From NCBI GenBank assembly GCA_013153895.1, contig JAADDN010000195.1:1-14979 (forward strand): a stretch of 14,979 nucleotides of DNA, given 5' to 3'. Made by a program: the position numbers and the translations under genes. This stretch comes from Thermoproteota archaeon (GTDB taxonomy: Archaea; Thermoproteota; Thermoprotei; Thermoproteales; Thermocladiaceae). Positions 1 to 7,220 of the stretch are shown one piece after another. Every line of letters begins with the position of its first letter. Position 1 is the first letter of the stretch. The notes under the pieces were generated by a model. It did no database searches. It was not told the origin of the DNA and saw nothing but the letters and a program-made list of their open reading frames with translations.

Positions 1-719
1 ATTAATGAAATTATTAAAGAATCCATCACATAAGATAGAGCTGGATCTCTAGAGAACACTAATGAAAATATTATACTCCTAGCACTAACTACATAAGTAG
101 ATAATAACACTACAACAAGAATAATAAACGTAATTTTAGCTAAAATCTTCTTAATATTTTCTCTAATATCTGCAAGTATTGATATAATTAACAAAATTGG
201 AGGAACATATATGAGAGAGCTCACTCCTCCTACTTTAGATGTAATTAGCTGTAAGATCGGTATGAGAGATACATAGATTACTGTTAGCGATATGAGAATC
301 TGAATACGTCTTCTAAGTCTAAAAAATATTACAGGAATAACAGATGATGAGACTATGCCTAGACAGAGCACGATTATGTATGATAAAGGTACTAAGTTGT
401 AGAGAATTAATGAGATTAAGATCGCTATAACAGCTGATGTAGATATATTCGTTAATATTCCAAAGATTATCCCTCTATTCTCTCTATTAGAAGCTATGTA
501 GAATATTGATAATCTTTCTAAGATAACTGACAACGATGCTAATGAACAGATTATTAATACAGGAACATATAACTTTCCTATAATCTTACTAAACTTAAAA
601 TTATGTACCATCAGTGCAATATTCTCAAGAACTCTCAGGAGAAGTAGTGGGATAACTATGAATATCAGTGCTATGGATACTCCTCTAAGTAAGAATCCTA
701 TACTAGATCTGCGGTACAC
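1..719 (-). CDS. Polytopic membrane protein, C-terminus cut by window edge
   Basis: I do not recognise a family. An open frame runs on the minus strand from a GTG at 719-717 to position 1 without a stop, giving at least 239 residues. The frame is blocked upstream by a TAG, so the only starts are this GTG or a TTG at 725-723. The product is very hydrophobic, with about seven probable membrane helices (roughly residues 7-27, 46-66, 80-102, 105-125, 132-152, 167-187 and 198-216). They are separated by short basic loops such as RLRRR and RENIKK. The start lies inside the 3' end of the transglutaminase-like gene (17-nt overlap in a different frame), so the two are probably co-transcribed and translationally coupled. 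I infer a shared role at the cell envelope, for example as a membrane partner or exporter of the transglutaminase-like protein. No functional motif supports anything more specific. Confidence 0.7.
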   Translation of the reverse strand, partial: MYRRSSIGFLLRGVSIALIFIVIPLLLLRVLENIALMVHNFKFSKIIGKLYVPVLIICSLASLSVILERLSIFYIASNRENRGIIFGILTNISTSAVIAILISLILYNLVPLSYIIVLCLGIVSSSVIPVIFFRLRRRIQILISLTVIYVSLIPILQLITSKVGGVSSLIYVPPILLIISILADIRENIKKILAKITFIILVVVLLSTYVVSARSIIFSLVFSRDPALSYVMDSLIISL

Positions 720-3700
720 CCGCAAGAATATATCTACGATCTACATGTTTTATAAGTGTAACGAACTCTATAAATAACCTCCTATCAACACTATGTCTAG
801 CATATGTAACCTTCTCATGAATATTTACTATTCTCTCAGCAATAGAACGATCAATCCCTCTCTCAACTAGTTTAGATATCACTTGTCTAGGAGTCATATA
901 CTTCACATTCTCTCCAAGAACTCTCTCTAAAACTTCTTCAAATATTCTCCCTATCTCTGACCTATAATCTACAACTTTTATATTAATACAACATACTTTT
1001 ACATTATCAACGTATAGAGATATCTCATAAACACCTTCACTATTAAATACAACCTCATGATATCTACCTCTACCAACATAAATGTTATCTACCTTCAATA
1101 TAAGTAAATCATCAGAAACAGGATTACCTTCTCTAAATGCTTCAACCTCAATTCTGAGAGGCTCTCCTATACCCCATACTAGAGGTTCCCCCTCCTTAAT
1201 ATCCAGTAACTTTATGAAACCTCTAATTTTACTAAAAATACTACCTCCATAGAAAACAATACTTCTCTTCCTCCTTCTTCTTACGAACTTGAAGATCTTG
1301 TATGTTACTACGCTAGATACAGCACCAATTGATGAGTAGAATAATAATGGGATAACTAGTATATATATGGGAACATTTACGTAGAAGCGAGAACTAGAGT
1401 AGAATTTTGATAAAGGTCTAACAGATATAGTCAACCTAGGTGCCACATGTGTAATAATACTGAAAGAACCATTTCTAGCTAGCACACAGCTAGATCCTAT
1501 ACATACTATAGAACTTACAGGAGTATTAGAGAAGTAGTCTATAACTCTTCCACTTATAGTAACGTGAAATGTTAATAAACTAATAATGTTATATAGAATA
1601 CTTACATTTTTCAAAGTTATAAGCGATAAAACTTCTATAGGAAAGCTAAACAATTTAACACAATTATAATCATATACCTTAACATTAGGAGGATCTCTCA
1701 AAACATTTACGGGAACTAGCATTAAAGGTTGACTCTCAGATATTATCGGTCTAATACATAACTCTACGTGATAAATACCTGGATTAAGATCTTCTAACGA
1801 TAACGTAATGTTTCTCTTAGTTAAGAGCTTACGAGTAATACTTACATTCTTCTTCGTAATTTTTATTAGAACCTCATAAGATAATCCTCGTACAGTATTT
1901 CCAATACTTAGAGTTATCGTATAATTTCTATAACATATGTAGCCTTCGTTAGAGTCTTTACATTGTGTAAGTATCTTACCGATCTTTACTCTAACTATAT
2001 CTATAATAAAGTTGAAATATGATGAAAATCTTGATCCTGGATACTTCAATAATATTATTGATGAATTCTCTATATTATTTAATAATATCTTTAGGAGTTC
2101 TCTTTCACGAACATATTTATATCTTGAGCCTCTAACATATATTTCAACTCTATCTATAATGTAGGGACTTGCTTGAACAGTTAGCGTGATATTATCTTTA
2201 TCAGTTATACAGAGTATTGCTATATTGCTCACCATTGTACATGATGCTTCTATACGTATGTTAATTGTTGATCTAGGTGATACATATATGTACGGATCTG
2301 TTCTTGAGTTTACATAGTAGAGCGTACCATTAAACACGGCTTCAACATAGTACTTACCTACTGGCTCTCTCTTAGGTATATAACACTCTACATGGAATGT
2401 TCCGTTTGGTAAGGTCTTTCCTGGACATGTAGTCACTATCTTACCTCTCTTACTAGTCTTAACATATATGTAGATTATCTTGTTAGGAAGTGGCTCTCCT
2501 TTATCATCTGTCAAGTATCCTCTTACTATAAATGTTGAACCTGGAGCTACATATATGGGATATATCTTCTCGATTACGATTCTAGTTCTAGCTTTTATTA
2601 ACAGGTTAAGATATATGTAGCTAGTTCCATACAGTCCTTCTAGTCTTATCTTCACAGAGTACACTCCTATAGGAGCGTTCTCTCCAGCATGCATGCATAT
2701 TTTCAATTTCCCGTAGCTAGCAAGCTCAAGCTTATAATATACATCTTTTGGAAGACCTTCCACAATAATGTTCCTAGACCCTACATATATTGTTGAGATA
2801 GGTATATAACGACATCTCCAGTCACCACCTCTTATAATAGTTAATGATATATTCTTATAATAATAGTTTCTTGAAAATTCTATCACTGCTAGAAGAGGCT
2901 GGTAAGGAAGATCTATCCATAGACCACTCCCAACAGGAACATAGACTTGAGGCCATACTACAAAGTCTCCTCTAATGATGCCCTCTCTTCCTGACAGTGT
3001 TGATATTACTCCAACAGCAAGTCTAGCTGGTATACCTCTCGCTCTTAGAAGAAGAACTACTAGAGTATTAGCTATAGTAAAGAACTCTCTAGAGCTCGAT
3101 AACGTTATGTTACTACTTGTGAGAACTTGTCTTATAATGTCTACCCTAGCCATATTCTGAGCATTTACTCCATTAGATGTGAACGTTATAGCCATAGGAT
3201 TCATACGATCAAGCACGTACATGTACACTCTTCGAAGAACACATAATAACGTTCTACATCCTCTAGTCACATTATTAGCAATACTTCTCAGAAGATTTTC
3301 ATCAGAGTGTGGAATCTGCAAGAATACTCTTGGAACATTCAAATTAGCATAAGCTGATAATGGTATACTAAGAATACTTACAAGACTAGACTTTCCAATT
3401 CTTAATGAAGTTATTTTGAAAAACATTGAGCCACCACTAGAAATCTCGTTAGAACTTGGATTTAATACTCCAGGACTCGTCTTTATCGCATAGTCTAGAT
3501 GAGGTACATATCTCAGAGGCAGGAAAAGATGTATCTCATACCTTACATAATCTCTTTTAATAAAGTTATTCTCTATAAGCATGCTCAACGTATTTAACTC
3601 ATTACATGAGTAATTATGAACTCTTTCTCTTACCCAGGTATTATTAGAAGAATAATAGTTTAAATATGTTATGAATAATTCATAAATTCCTGATAGAGGT

Positions 3701-4881
3701 CTCTCAAGCTTTATCTCACCTATCACTACTCCAGCCTCGTTAGGAGGGTTAAGGATATTTATTCTAGAGAGATCAACATTATTCGATATACTTACCTCAC
3801 CATTTCTAAGCATTGATAAGAAGTCTTTCACTATTCCTGGAGTAGCATCTACAGTAACCCATCCCGTACCTGGTACATATATTTGAGACCATGCATGCGC
3901 ATAGTAGAGTTTTATCTCCTGATACTGAGAGTATGGACTTCCTATAAATCCAGCAGCAAGTCTTGCAGGTATTCCAAAGCTTCTCAAAGTTAATACTAAC
4001 AATGTATTTGCTTCTAGACAGTTTATCTTTCTTGAATGAAGTATGTAAAGTATTGGATTAGTACCTGTTGGTATCTCAGCATATCTAGTATATTGATAAT
4101 GTTCATCAATGTACTTAAGTATGTTATATACTACACATCTAAGAGTTCTACAGTTACTTACAATACTTGAGAAATATTTTCTCAAAATTCTTCTTATACT
4201 AGAACTAACCTGAACATATTTAGACAATTTAGGTCCTAGATTCTCATATGCTGATAAAGGTATGTTAAACACGTTGTATAGTGGAACATGAGGCACGTAG
4301 ACACAGATTGCATATTCTCTAATATCTCCATTATTCTTTAACATGTTAGTCCACTTATTGTAAAGTACGTTTCCTTTTCCTGATACTATCTTAAGCATAA
4401 ATGGGTATCCATTATGAGGAAGATAGTCCAATCTTACTAATAGTTTAATAGAGTAGCAGCTTGTAGTACATGTTCCATATGGACACTTAGATACAAGTCT
4501 GTTAGTATATGTACCTGATCTATCCAGGATCCATGAGCCATCTCTGTACTCTGAGTATGTTGCAACTTGAAAGTAAGTTATGTCTCCGTACATTGAGTCA
4601 GGAGGACCATAGACTACGAATATCGTCTTATTTAGAATATTCTTGTTAGGTATTTTAAATGTTAGAATATTATAATTTATTTTTCCTAACGATAAATTTC
4701 CCATAAGTGTTCTTATAATATTTCCGACAGGATATGAAGATCCTCCACTACTGGTTGTAGGTATCTTAGTTATATTTACTTTAGGAGATATATGTGATAA
4801 ACCTTGTGATAATATTAGAAATATTGGAACTATGATTCCAGCAAGTGCAACTCCTAGAAGTATATATGCTAGCTCTCTCAT
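703..4881 (-). CDS. Giant membrane-anchored transglutaminase-like protein with tandem domains
   Basis: The 1392-aa product begins with a hydrophobic signal/anchor segment (residues 5-27). A transglutaminase-like papain-fold domain follows at about 230-350. It has a complete triad: Cys288 in INCLEANTL, His329 in AHAWSQ and Asp345 in VTVDATPG. A second copy at about 530-660 keeps the scaffold (ANTLVVLLLRARGIPARLA) but has Phe601 in place of the Cys and Val641 in place of the His. An Ig-like beta domain (about 765-870) and further beta-rich regions come next. A C-terminal membrane helix (about 1168-1190) precedes a basic stop-transfer stretch (KFVRRRRKR). The cytoplasmic tail ends in a helical segment (about 1328-1366, MTPRQVISKLVERG) resembling the DUF4129 tail of archaeal and bacterial transglutaminase-like proteins. 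Many Asn-X-Ser/Thr sites and paired cysteines fit an extracellular location. Family members act as proteases or crosslinking enzymes; the substrate here is unknown. The gene starts at ATG 4881, divergent from the next gene. Confidence 0.85.
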   Translation of the reverse strand: MRELAYILLGVALAGIIVPIFLILSQGLSHISPKVNITKIPTTSSGGSSYPVGNIIRTLMGNLSLGKINYNILTFKIPNKNILNKTIFVVYGPPDSMYGDITYFQVATYSEYRDGSWILDRSGTYTNRLVSKCPYGTCTTSCYSIKLLVRLDYLPHNGYPFMLKIVSGKGNVLYNKWTNMLKNNGDIREYAICVYVPHVPLYNVFNIPLSAYENLGPKLSKYVQVSSSIRRILRKYFSSIVSNCRTLRCVVYNILKYIDEHYQYTRYAEIPTGTNPILYILHSRKINCLEANTLLVLTLRSFGIPARLAAGFIGSPYSQYQEIKLYYAHAWSQIYVPGTGWVTVDATPGIVKDFLSMLRNGEVSISNNVDLSRINILNPPNEAGVVIGEIKLERPLSGIYELFITYLNYYSSNNTWVRERVHNYSCNELNTLSMLIENNFIKRDYVRYEIHLFLPLRYVPHLDYAIKTSPGVLNPSSNEISSGGSMFFKITSLRIGKSSLVSILSIPLSAYANLNVPRVFLQIPHSDENLLRSIANNVTRGCRTLLCVLRRVYMYVLDRMNPMAITFTSNGVNAQNMARVDIIRQVLTSSNITLSSSREFFTIANTLVVLLLRARGIPARLAVGVISTLSGREGIIRGDFVVWPQVYVPVGSGLWIDLPYQPLLAVIEFSRNYYYKNISLTIIRGGDWRCRYIPISTIYVGSRNIIVEGLPKDVYYKLELASYGKLKICMHAGENAPIGVYSVKIRLEGLYGTSYIYLNLLIKARTRIVIEKIYPIYVAPGSTFIVRGYLTDDKGEPLPNKIIYIYVKTSKRGKIVTTCPGKTLPNGTFHVECYIPKREPVGKYYVEAVFNGTLYYVNSRTDPYIYVSPRSTINIRIEASCTMVSNIAILCITDKDNITLTVQASPYIIDRVEIYVRGSRYKYVRERELLKILLNNIENSSIILLKYPGSRFSSYFNFIIDIVRVKIGKILTQCKDSNEGYICYRNYTITLSIGNTVRGLSYEVLIKITKKNVSITRKLLTKRNITLSLEDLNPGIYHVELCIRPIISESQPLMLVPVNVLRDPPNVKVYDYNCVKLFSFPIEVLSLITLKNVSILYNIISLLTFHVTISGRVIDYFSNTPVSSIVCIGSSCVLARNGSFSIITHVAPRLTISVRPLSKFYSSSRFYVNVPIYILVIPLLFYSSIGAVSSVVTYKIFKFVRRRRKRSIVFYGGSIFSKIRGFIKLLDIKEGEPLVWGIGEPLRIEVEAFREGNPVSDDLLILKVDNIYVGRGRYHEVVFNSEGVYEISLYVDNVKVCCINIKVVDYRSEIGRIFEEVLERVLGENVKYMTPRQVISKLVERGIDRSIAERIVNIHEKVTYARHSVDRRLFIEFVTLIKHVDRRYILAGVPQI

Positions 4882-4933
4882 GCTTATTATACTGTAACTG
4901 TTTTTAAGGATAGTTTAAATTTTCCGAGTAATA
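4882..4933. promoter_or_regulatory. Shared divergent promoter region
   Basis: These 52 bp separate two divergent starts. For the plus-strand gene, TTTTTAAG (4901-4908) is centred about 28 nt before ATG 4934. That fits an archaeal TATA box driving a leaderless or nearly leaderless mRNA. For the minus-strand gene, TTTAAA (4914-4919) is centred about 35 nt before ATG 4881, predicting a leader of roughly 8 nt. Neither start has a clear Shine-Dalgarno sequence. The assignment rests on spacing and composition only. Confidence 0.5.
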
Positions 4934-5884
4934 ATGCCAGAGAGAGTTCTCATAAGAGCTCCATCACATGTTCATCTAGGAAACTTCGATCTTAATGGTG
5001 AGCTTGGTAGACTTTTTGGAACAATAGGTTTCGCACTTGAGGAACCTCATCTTCAGGTTAATGTTGAGGAGAGTAATGACATAATTATTGAAGGACCTTA
5101 CAGAGATATTCTACATGAAGTAGTTAAGAAGTGTATAGAAATATTTAATATAGGTGGACTTAAAGTTAAGATAGAGAAAACATATAAGAGAGGTGTAGGG
5201 CTCGGCCTTACTACTAGCCTAGTACTATCTGTAGTATATGCAGCATCTCGAATAGTGGGAGAAGATATTGATATTATACAGCTAGCACCATTATTTGGTA
5301 GAGGTCTCGTAAGTGCATTAGGAACATACGCATTTAAGTTAGGAGGAATGATTATTGATGCTGGATTTAGGATAGATAGTTTTGGTAAAGTACCACCATT
5401 AATATATAGAGGAGAGATTCCTCAAAAATGGTATTTCATAGTTGCCGTACCTAAGAAAATTCCTGAGAGAGTAGTAGAGATAAAGAAGAGAGAGTCTGAA
5501 ATACTTAAGAACCTTCCAAAGATGAGTCCTGAAGTTTCTGGAAGATTATGTAGGATCGTTCTCGTACAGTTAATACCATCTGTAGAGGAGGAGGATATAG
5601 AGACTTTTGGTAAAGCATTAACAGAGTTCAGTAAGATAGCTGGAGAATACTGGTCACCTTTCCAAGAAGGAACATACTGCACAAGAGAAGTTGAAAGAGG
5701 TATAAGAATCATGCTAGAAGAAGGATGCACAGGTGCAGCACAATCATGCTGGGGACCAACATTCTATGGAGTAACAGACTCATACAAGACATGTGAAAGA
5801 GTAAAAAAGAGACTTAGAGAAGAGCTAGATATAGAAGAGATATATATAACACATGTAGACAATACTGGCGCTAGAATATTATAA
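4934..5884 (+). CDS. Beta-RFAP synthase-like GHMP-fold protein
   Basis: The 316-aa product resembles beta-ribofuranosylaminobenzene 5'-phosphate synthase (MptG, COG1907). That enzyme condenses PRPP with a 4-hydroxy- or 4-aminobenzoate to start the arene side chain of methanopterin-type C1 cofactors. Three family signatures are visible: the N-terminal APSHVHLGNFDLNG (residues 9-22) followed by GRLFGTIGFAL, the central FGRGLVSALGTYAFKLGGMIIDAG region (121-144), and the C-terminal QSCWGPTFYGVTD (270-282). The GHMP phosphate loop reads GVGLGLTTS (87-95), whereas this family usually has GLGSGT, so substrate use may differ. Length is normal for the family. It starts at ATG 4934 downstream of a TATA-like box and has no partner gene on its strand. 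Its stop codon lies two bases before the C box of a guide RNA. Confidence is good for the family and moderate for the exact reaction. Confidence 0.8.
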   Translation: MPERVLIRAPSHVHLGNFDLNGELGRLFGTIGFALEEPHLQVNVEESNDIIIEGPYRDILHEVVKKCIEIFNIGGLKVKIEKTYKRGVGLGLTTSLVLSVVYAASRIVGEDIDIIQLAPLFGRGLVSALGTYAFKLGGMIIDAGFRIDSFGKVPPLIYRGEIPQKWYFIVAVPKKIPERVVEIKKRESEILKNLPKMSPEVSGRLCRIVLVQLIPSVEEEDIETFGKALTEFSKIAGEYWSPFQEGTYCTREVERGIRIMLEEGCTGAAQSCWGPTFYGVTDSYKTCERVKKRLREELDIEEIYITHVDNTGARIL

Positions 5885-5938
5885 TAATGATGAAATTTGC
5901 ACGTCCTGACGAGTGACGAGGCCTCGCTACGCTGATAA
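5885..5938 (+). ncRNA. C/D box guide sRNA candidate 1
   Basis: The architecture is that of an archaeal 2'-O-methylation guide. It has C box ATGATGA (5887-5893), a 12-nt D' guide aatttgcacgtc (5894-5905), D' box CTGA (5906-5909), spacer CGA, C' box GTGACGA (5913-5919), a 12-nt D guide ggcctcgctacg (5920-5931) and D box CTGA (5932-5935). The C' box carries one change (UGACGA for UGAUGA), which is common. Such RNAs assemble with L7Ae, Nop5 and fibrillarin and direct methylation of the target base paired to the fifth guide nucleotide upstream of D or D'. The perfect target complements would be GACGTGCAAATT and CGTAGCGAGGCC; I could not assign them to an rRNA or tRNA by eye. The C box begins two bases after the stop of the upstream gene, so the RNA may be processed from that mRNA's 3' end. 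A TATATATAA (5841-5849) upstream is an alternative promoter. Confidence 0.82.
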
Positions 5939-5966
5939 AACCTCTCTGAAACTAATAATTATTACC

Positions 5967-6026
5967 TAGATGATGAACTGCTGTCCCCGAAATGACTAGA
6001 TGAGTAAACTCCCCCTTAGCTGATCA
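5967..6026 (+). ncRNA. C/D box guide sRNA candidate 2 (imperfect internal boxes)
   Basis: A strong C box GATGATGA (5969-5976) and a D box CTGA (6020-6023) enclose 43 nt, slightly longer than the 37-38 nt of the two neighbouring sRNAs. Internal boxes are degenerate. D' may be CCGA (5987-5990) or ATGA (5992-5995), and C' may be AGATGA (5998-6003). The D guide would then be gtaaactcccccttag (6004-6019). It sits between two well-formed C/D RNAs, which raises its likelihood. The D box is the left half of the palindrome GCTGATCAGC (6019-6028) shared with sRNA 3 on the other strand. It could instead be a decayed copy. Confidence 0.5.
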
Positions 6027-6069
6027 GCCCCGCGATTTCTCATCAACATCAGATGACCGTTTACTCATC
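5999..6069. repeat. 11-bp inverted repeat within the sRNA cluster
   Basis: GATGAGTAAAC (5999-6009) recurs inverted as GTTTACTCATC (6059-6069). The first copy is the C'-box/guide junction of sRNA 2 and the second is the C-box/guide junction of sRNA 3. The match stops abruptly on both sides. It could reflect origin by duplication-inversion or a shared guide sequence. Confidence 0.85.
6019..6028. repeat. 10-bp palindrome joining two convergent sRNAs
   Basis: GCTGATCAGC is perfectly self-complementary. Its plus-strand CTGA (6020-6023) is the D box of sRNA 2 and its minus-strand CTGA (6027-6024) is the D box of sRNA 3. Transcripts reaching a few bases past the D box would be complementary to each other at their 3' ends. 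Confidence 0.9.
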
Positions 6070-6074
6070 ATTAC
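6022..6074 (-). ncRNA. C/D box guide sRNA candidate 3
   Basis: Read on the minus strand this is a textbook archaeal C/D RNA. It has C box ATGATGA (6071-6065), a 12-nt D' guide gtaaacggtcat (6064-6053), D' box CTGA (6052-6049), spacer tgt (6048-6046), C' box TGATGA (6045-6040), a 12-nt D guide gaaatcgcgggg (6039-6028) and D box CTGA (6027-6024). All four boxes match consensus and both guides have the usual length. Perfect targets would be ATGACCGTTTAC and CCCCGCGATTTC, not assigned here. It lies 45 nt downstream of the stop of the minus-strand ATPase gene, so it could be cut from that transcript's 3' UTR or have its own promoter. Confidence 0.87.
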
Positions 6075-6116
6075 GAGAATATCCTATTAAAGCATAGATG
6101 AGACCCTTCAAATACG

Positions 6117-7196
6117 TTACGTTAACTCTCTAATAGTCTTAACAACAATGTAAGGCTCCACATTTAGACCATATTTAAGCATTGTATGAAAGATCCAATA
6201 ATATACAGGTTCTTGAAATGCTCTTCTAGAACCTACCCAATAACATTTATATAAACTTGATATCTTTCTAAACCTATCATCAACTCTTATCAAGATGTTT
6301 AACTTATATAAGACATTTATGATCTTATATTTAGGAACGTCATCTAGCTCTGGACTATATGAGGATATTTCATCAATATTGTCTAGTAATGATTTAAGAA
6401 CATTTACCTGACCTAGATCTCTAGCCTTTATATAGACCTCTCTACACGTTTCTATTTTAAATTTTAACCATTCTTCAATATTCCATTTATAGTATATCAT
6501 TAACATACATATTTCTCTCGGATTTCCTCCAGTTAGATGCCAAATTAATTCAAGATCTATAGGACAGTTAACCTTATCTAATAATTCTATCATAGCGCTC
6601 TTATTAAGATTCCACATTAATAACATACTCATATTCTTGCCCTGTTCTCTATCAAAGAACTCTGATGCTGATTGATCGCTTGTGAGTATTAGTACATACG
6701 TCTTACAGTTGAACGTTCTCTCTATATCATAGATCTTTTTGCTAAGTGCTGCTACATAATCTCTTATTGATAACCTATATTTTTCGAGACTTTTAGTTAT
6801 TTCATCAATTATTATTAGAAGGATCTTGCCCTTTAGCTTAATAACCTTTTCAACATATGTAACTAATGTATATATTGATAAAGGTAGCTTCAATAGATCT
6901 TTAAAAACTTCTTTTACTAGATTGTATAATACTTTTGATATTCTTTCACAGGTTGGATAAAATGCCTTACTTAGTTCTTCTTCAGTCACGTTAATGTATA
7001 TTATCACGTAGGTATCATTACTTGCTGTAGCTGTTAATGCTCTAGCGAACTCTGTTTTCCCGCATCCCCATGGTCCTGTGAGTACGTATATCCAGGATGT
7101 TTCTATGTTTGTTAGTTCAAGTATATGTTTATACTCTTGTTCTCTATCTATGAAATTTATCTTTAAGTCTGGTACTACATATCGTGATAGTATCAC
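6117..7196 (-). CDS. Archaeal STAND-like AAA ATPase
   Basis: This 359-aa protein belongs to the archaeal ATPase family often listed as ATPase_2 (Pfam PF01637). Visible features are FIDREQEYKHI (residues 15-25), typical of the N-terminus, Walker A GPWGCGKT (41-48), Walker B LLIIIDE (126-132), a sensor-1-like LTSD (171-174), and LTGGNPRE (221-228), the characteristic sensor-2 region. The last ~100 residues look like a winged helix with variable tail. Members are thought to be regulatory or NLR-like switch ATPases, but roles are mostly unknown, and several are linked to mobile or defence regions. Translation starts with GTG at 7196-7194. No upstream ATG is in frame close by and the family N-terminus falls just after it. 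The gene follows trpB2 on the same strand with a 24-bp gap, suggesting read-through transcription. No partner function can be deduced from the sequence. Confidence 0.8.
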   Translation of the reverse strand: MILSRYVVPDLKINFIDREQEYKHILELTNIETSWIYVLTGPWGCGKTEFARALTATASNDTYVIIYINVTEEELSKAFYPTCERISKVLYNLVKEVFKDLLKLPLSIYTLVTYVEKVIKLKGKILLIIIDEITKSLEKYRLSIRDYVAALSKKIYDIERTFNCKTYVLILTSDQSASEFFDREQGKNMSMLLMWNLNKSAMIELLDKVNCPIDLELIWHLTGGNPREICMLMIYYKWNIEEWLKFKIETCREVYIKARDLGQVNVLKSLLDNIDEISSYSPELDDVPKYKIINVLYKLNILIRVDDRFRKISSLYKCYWVGSRRAFQEPVYYWIFHTMLKYGLNVEPYIVVKTIRELT

Positions 7197-7220
7197 TTTC
7201 TTGTTATATACTTAATATTG

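Noticed and set aside
5939..6116. tRNA or protein gene in the GC-richer gap
   Set aside because: No cloverleaf or TψC arm and no open frame of note. The base composition and motifs are explained by the C/D box RNAs.
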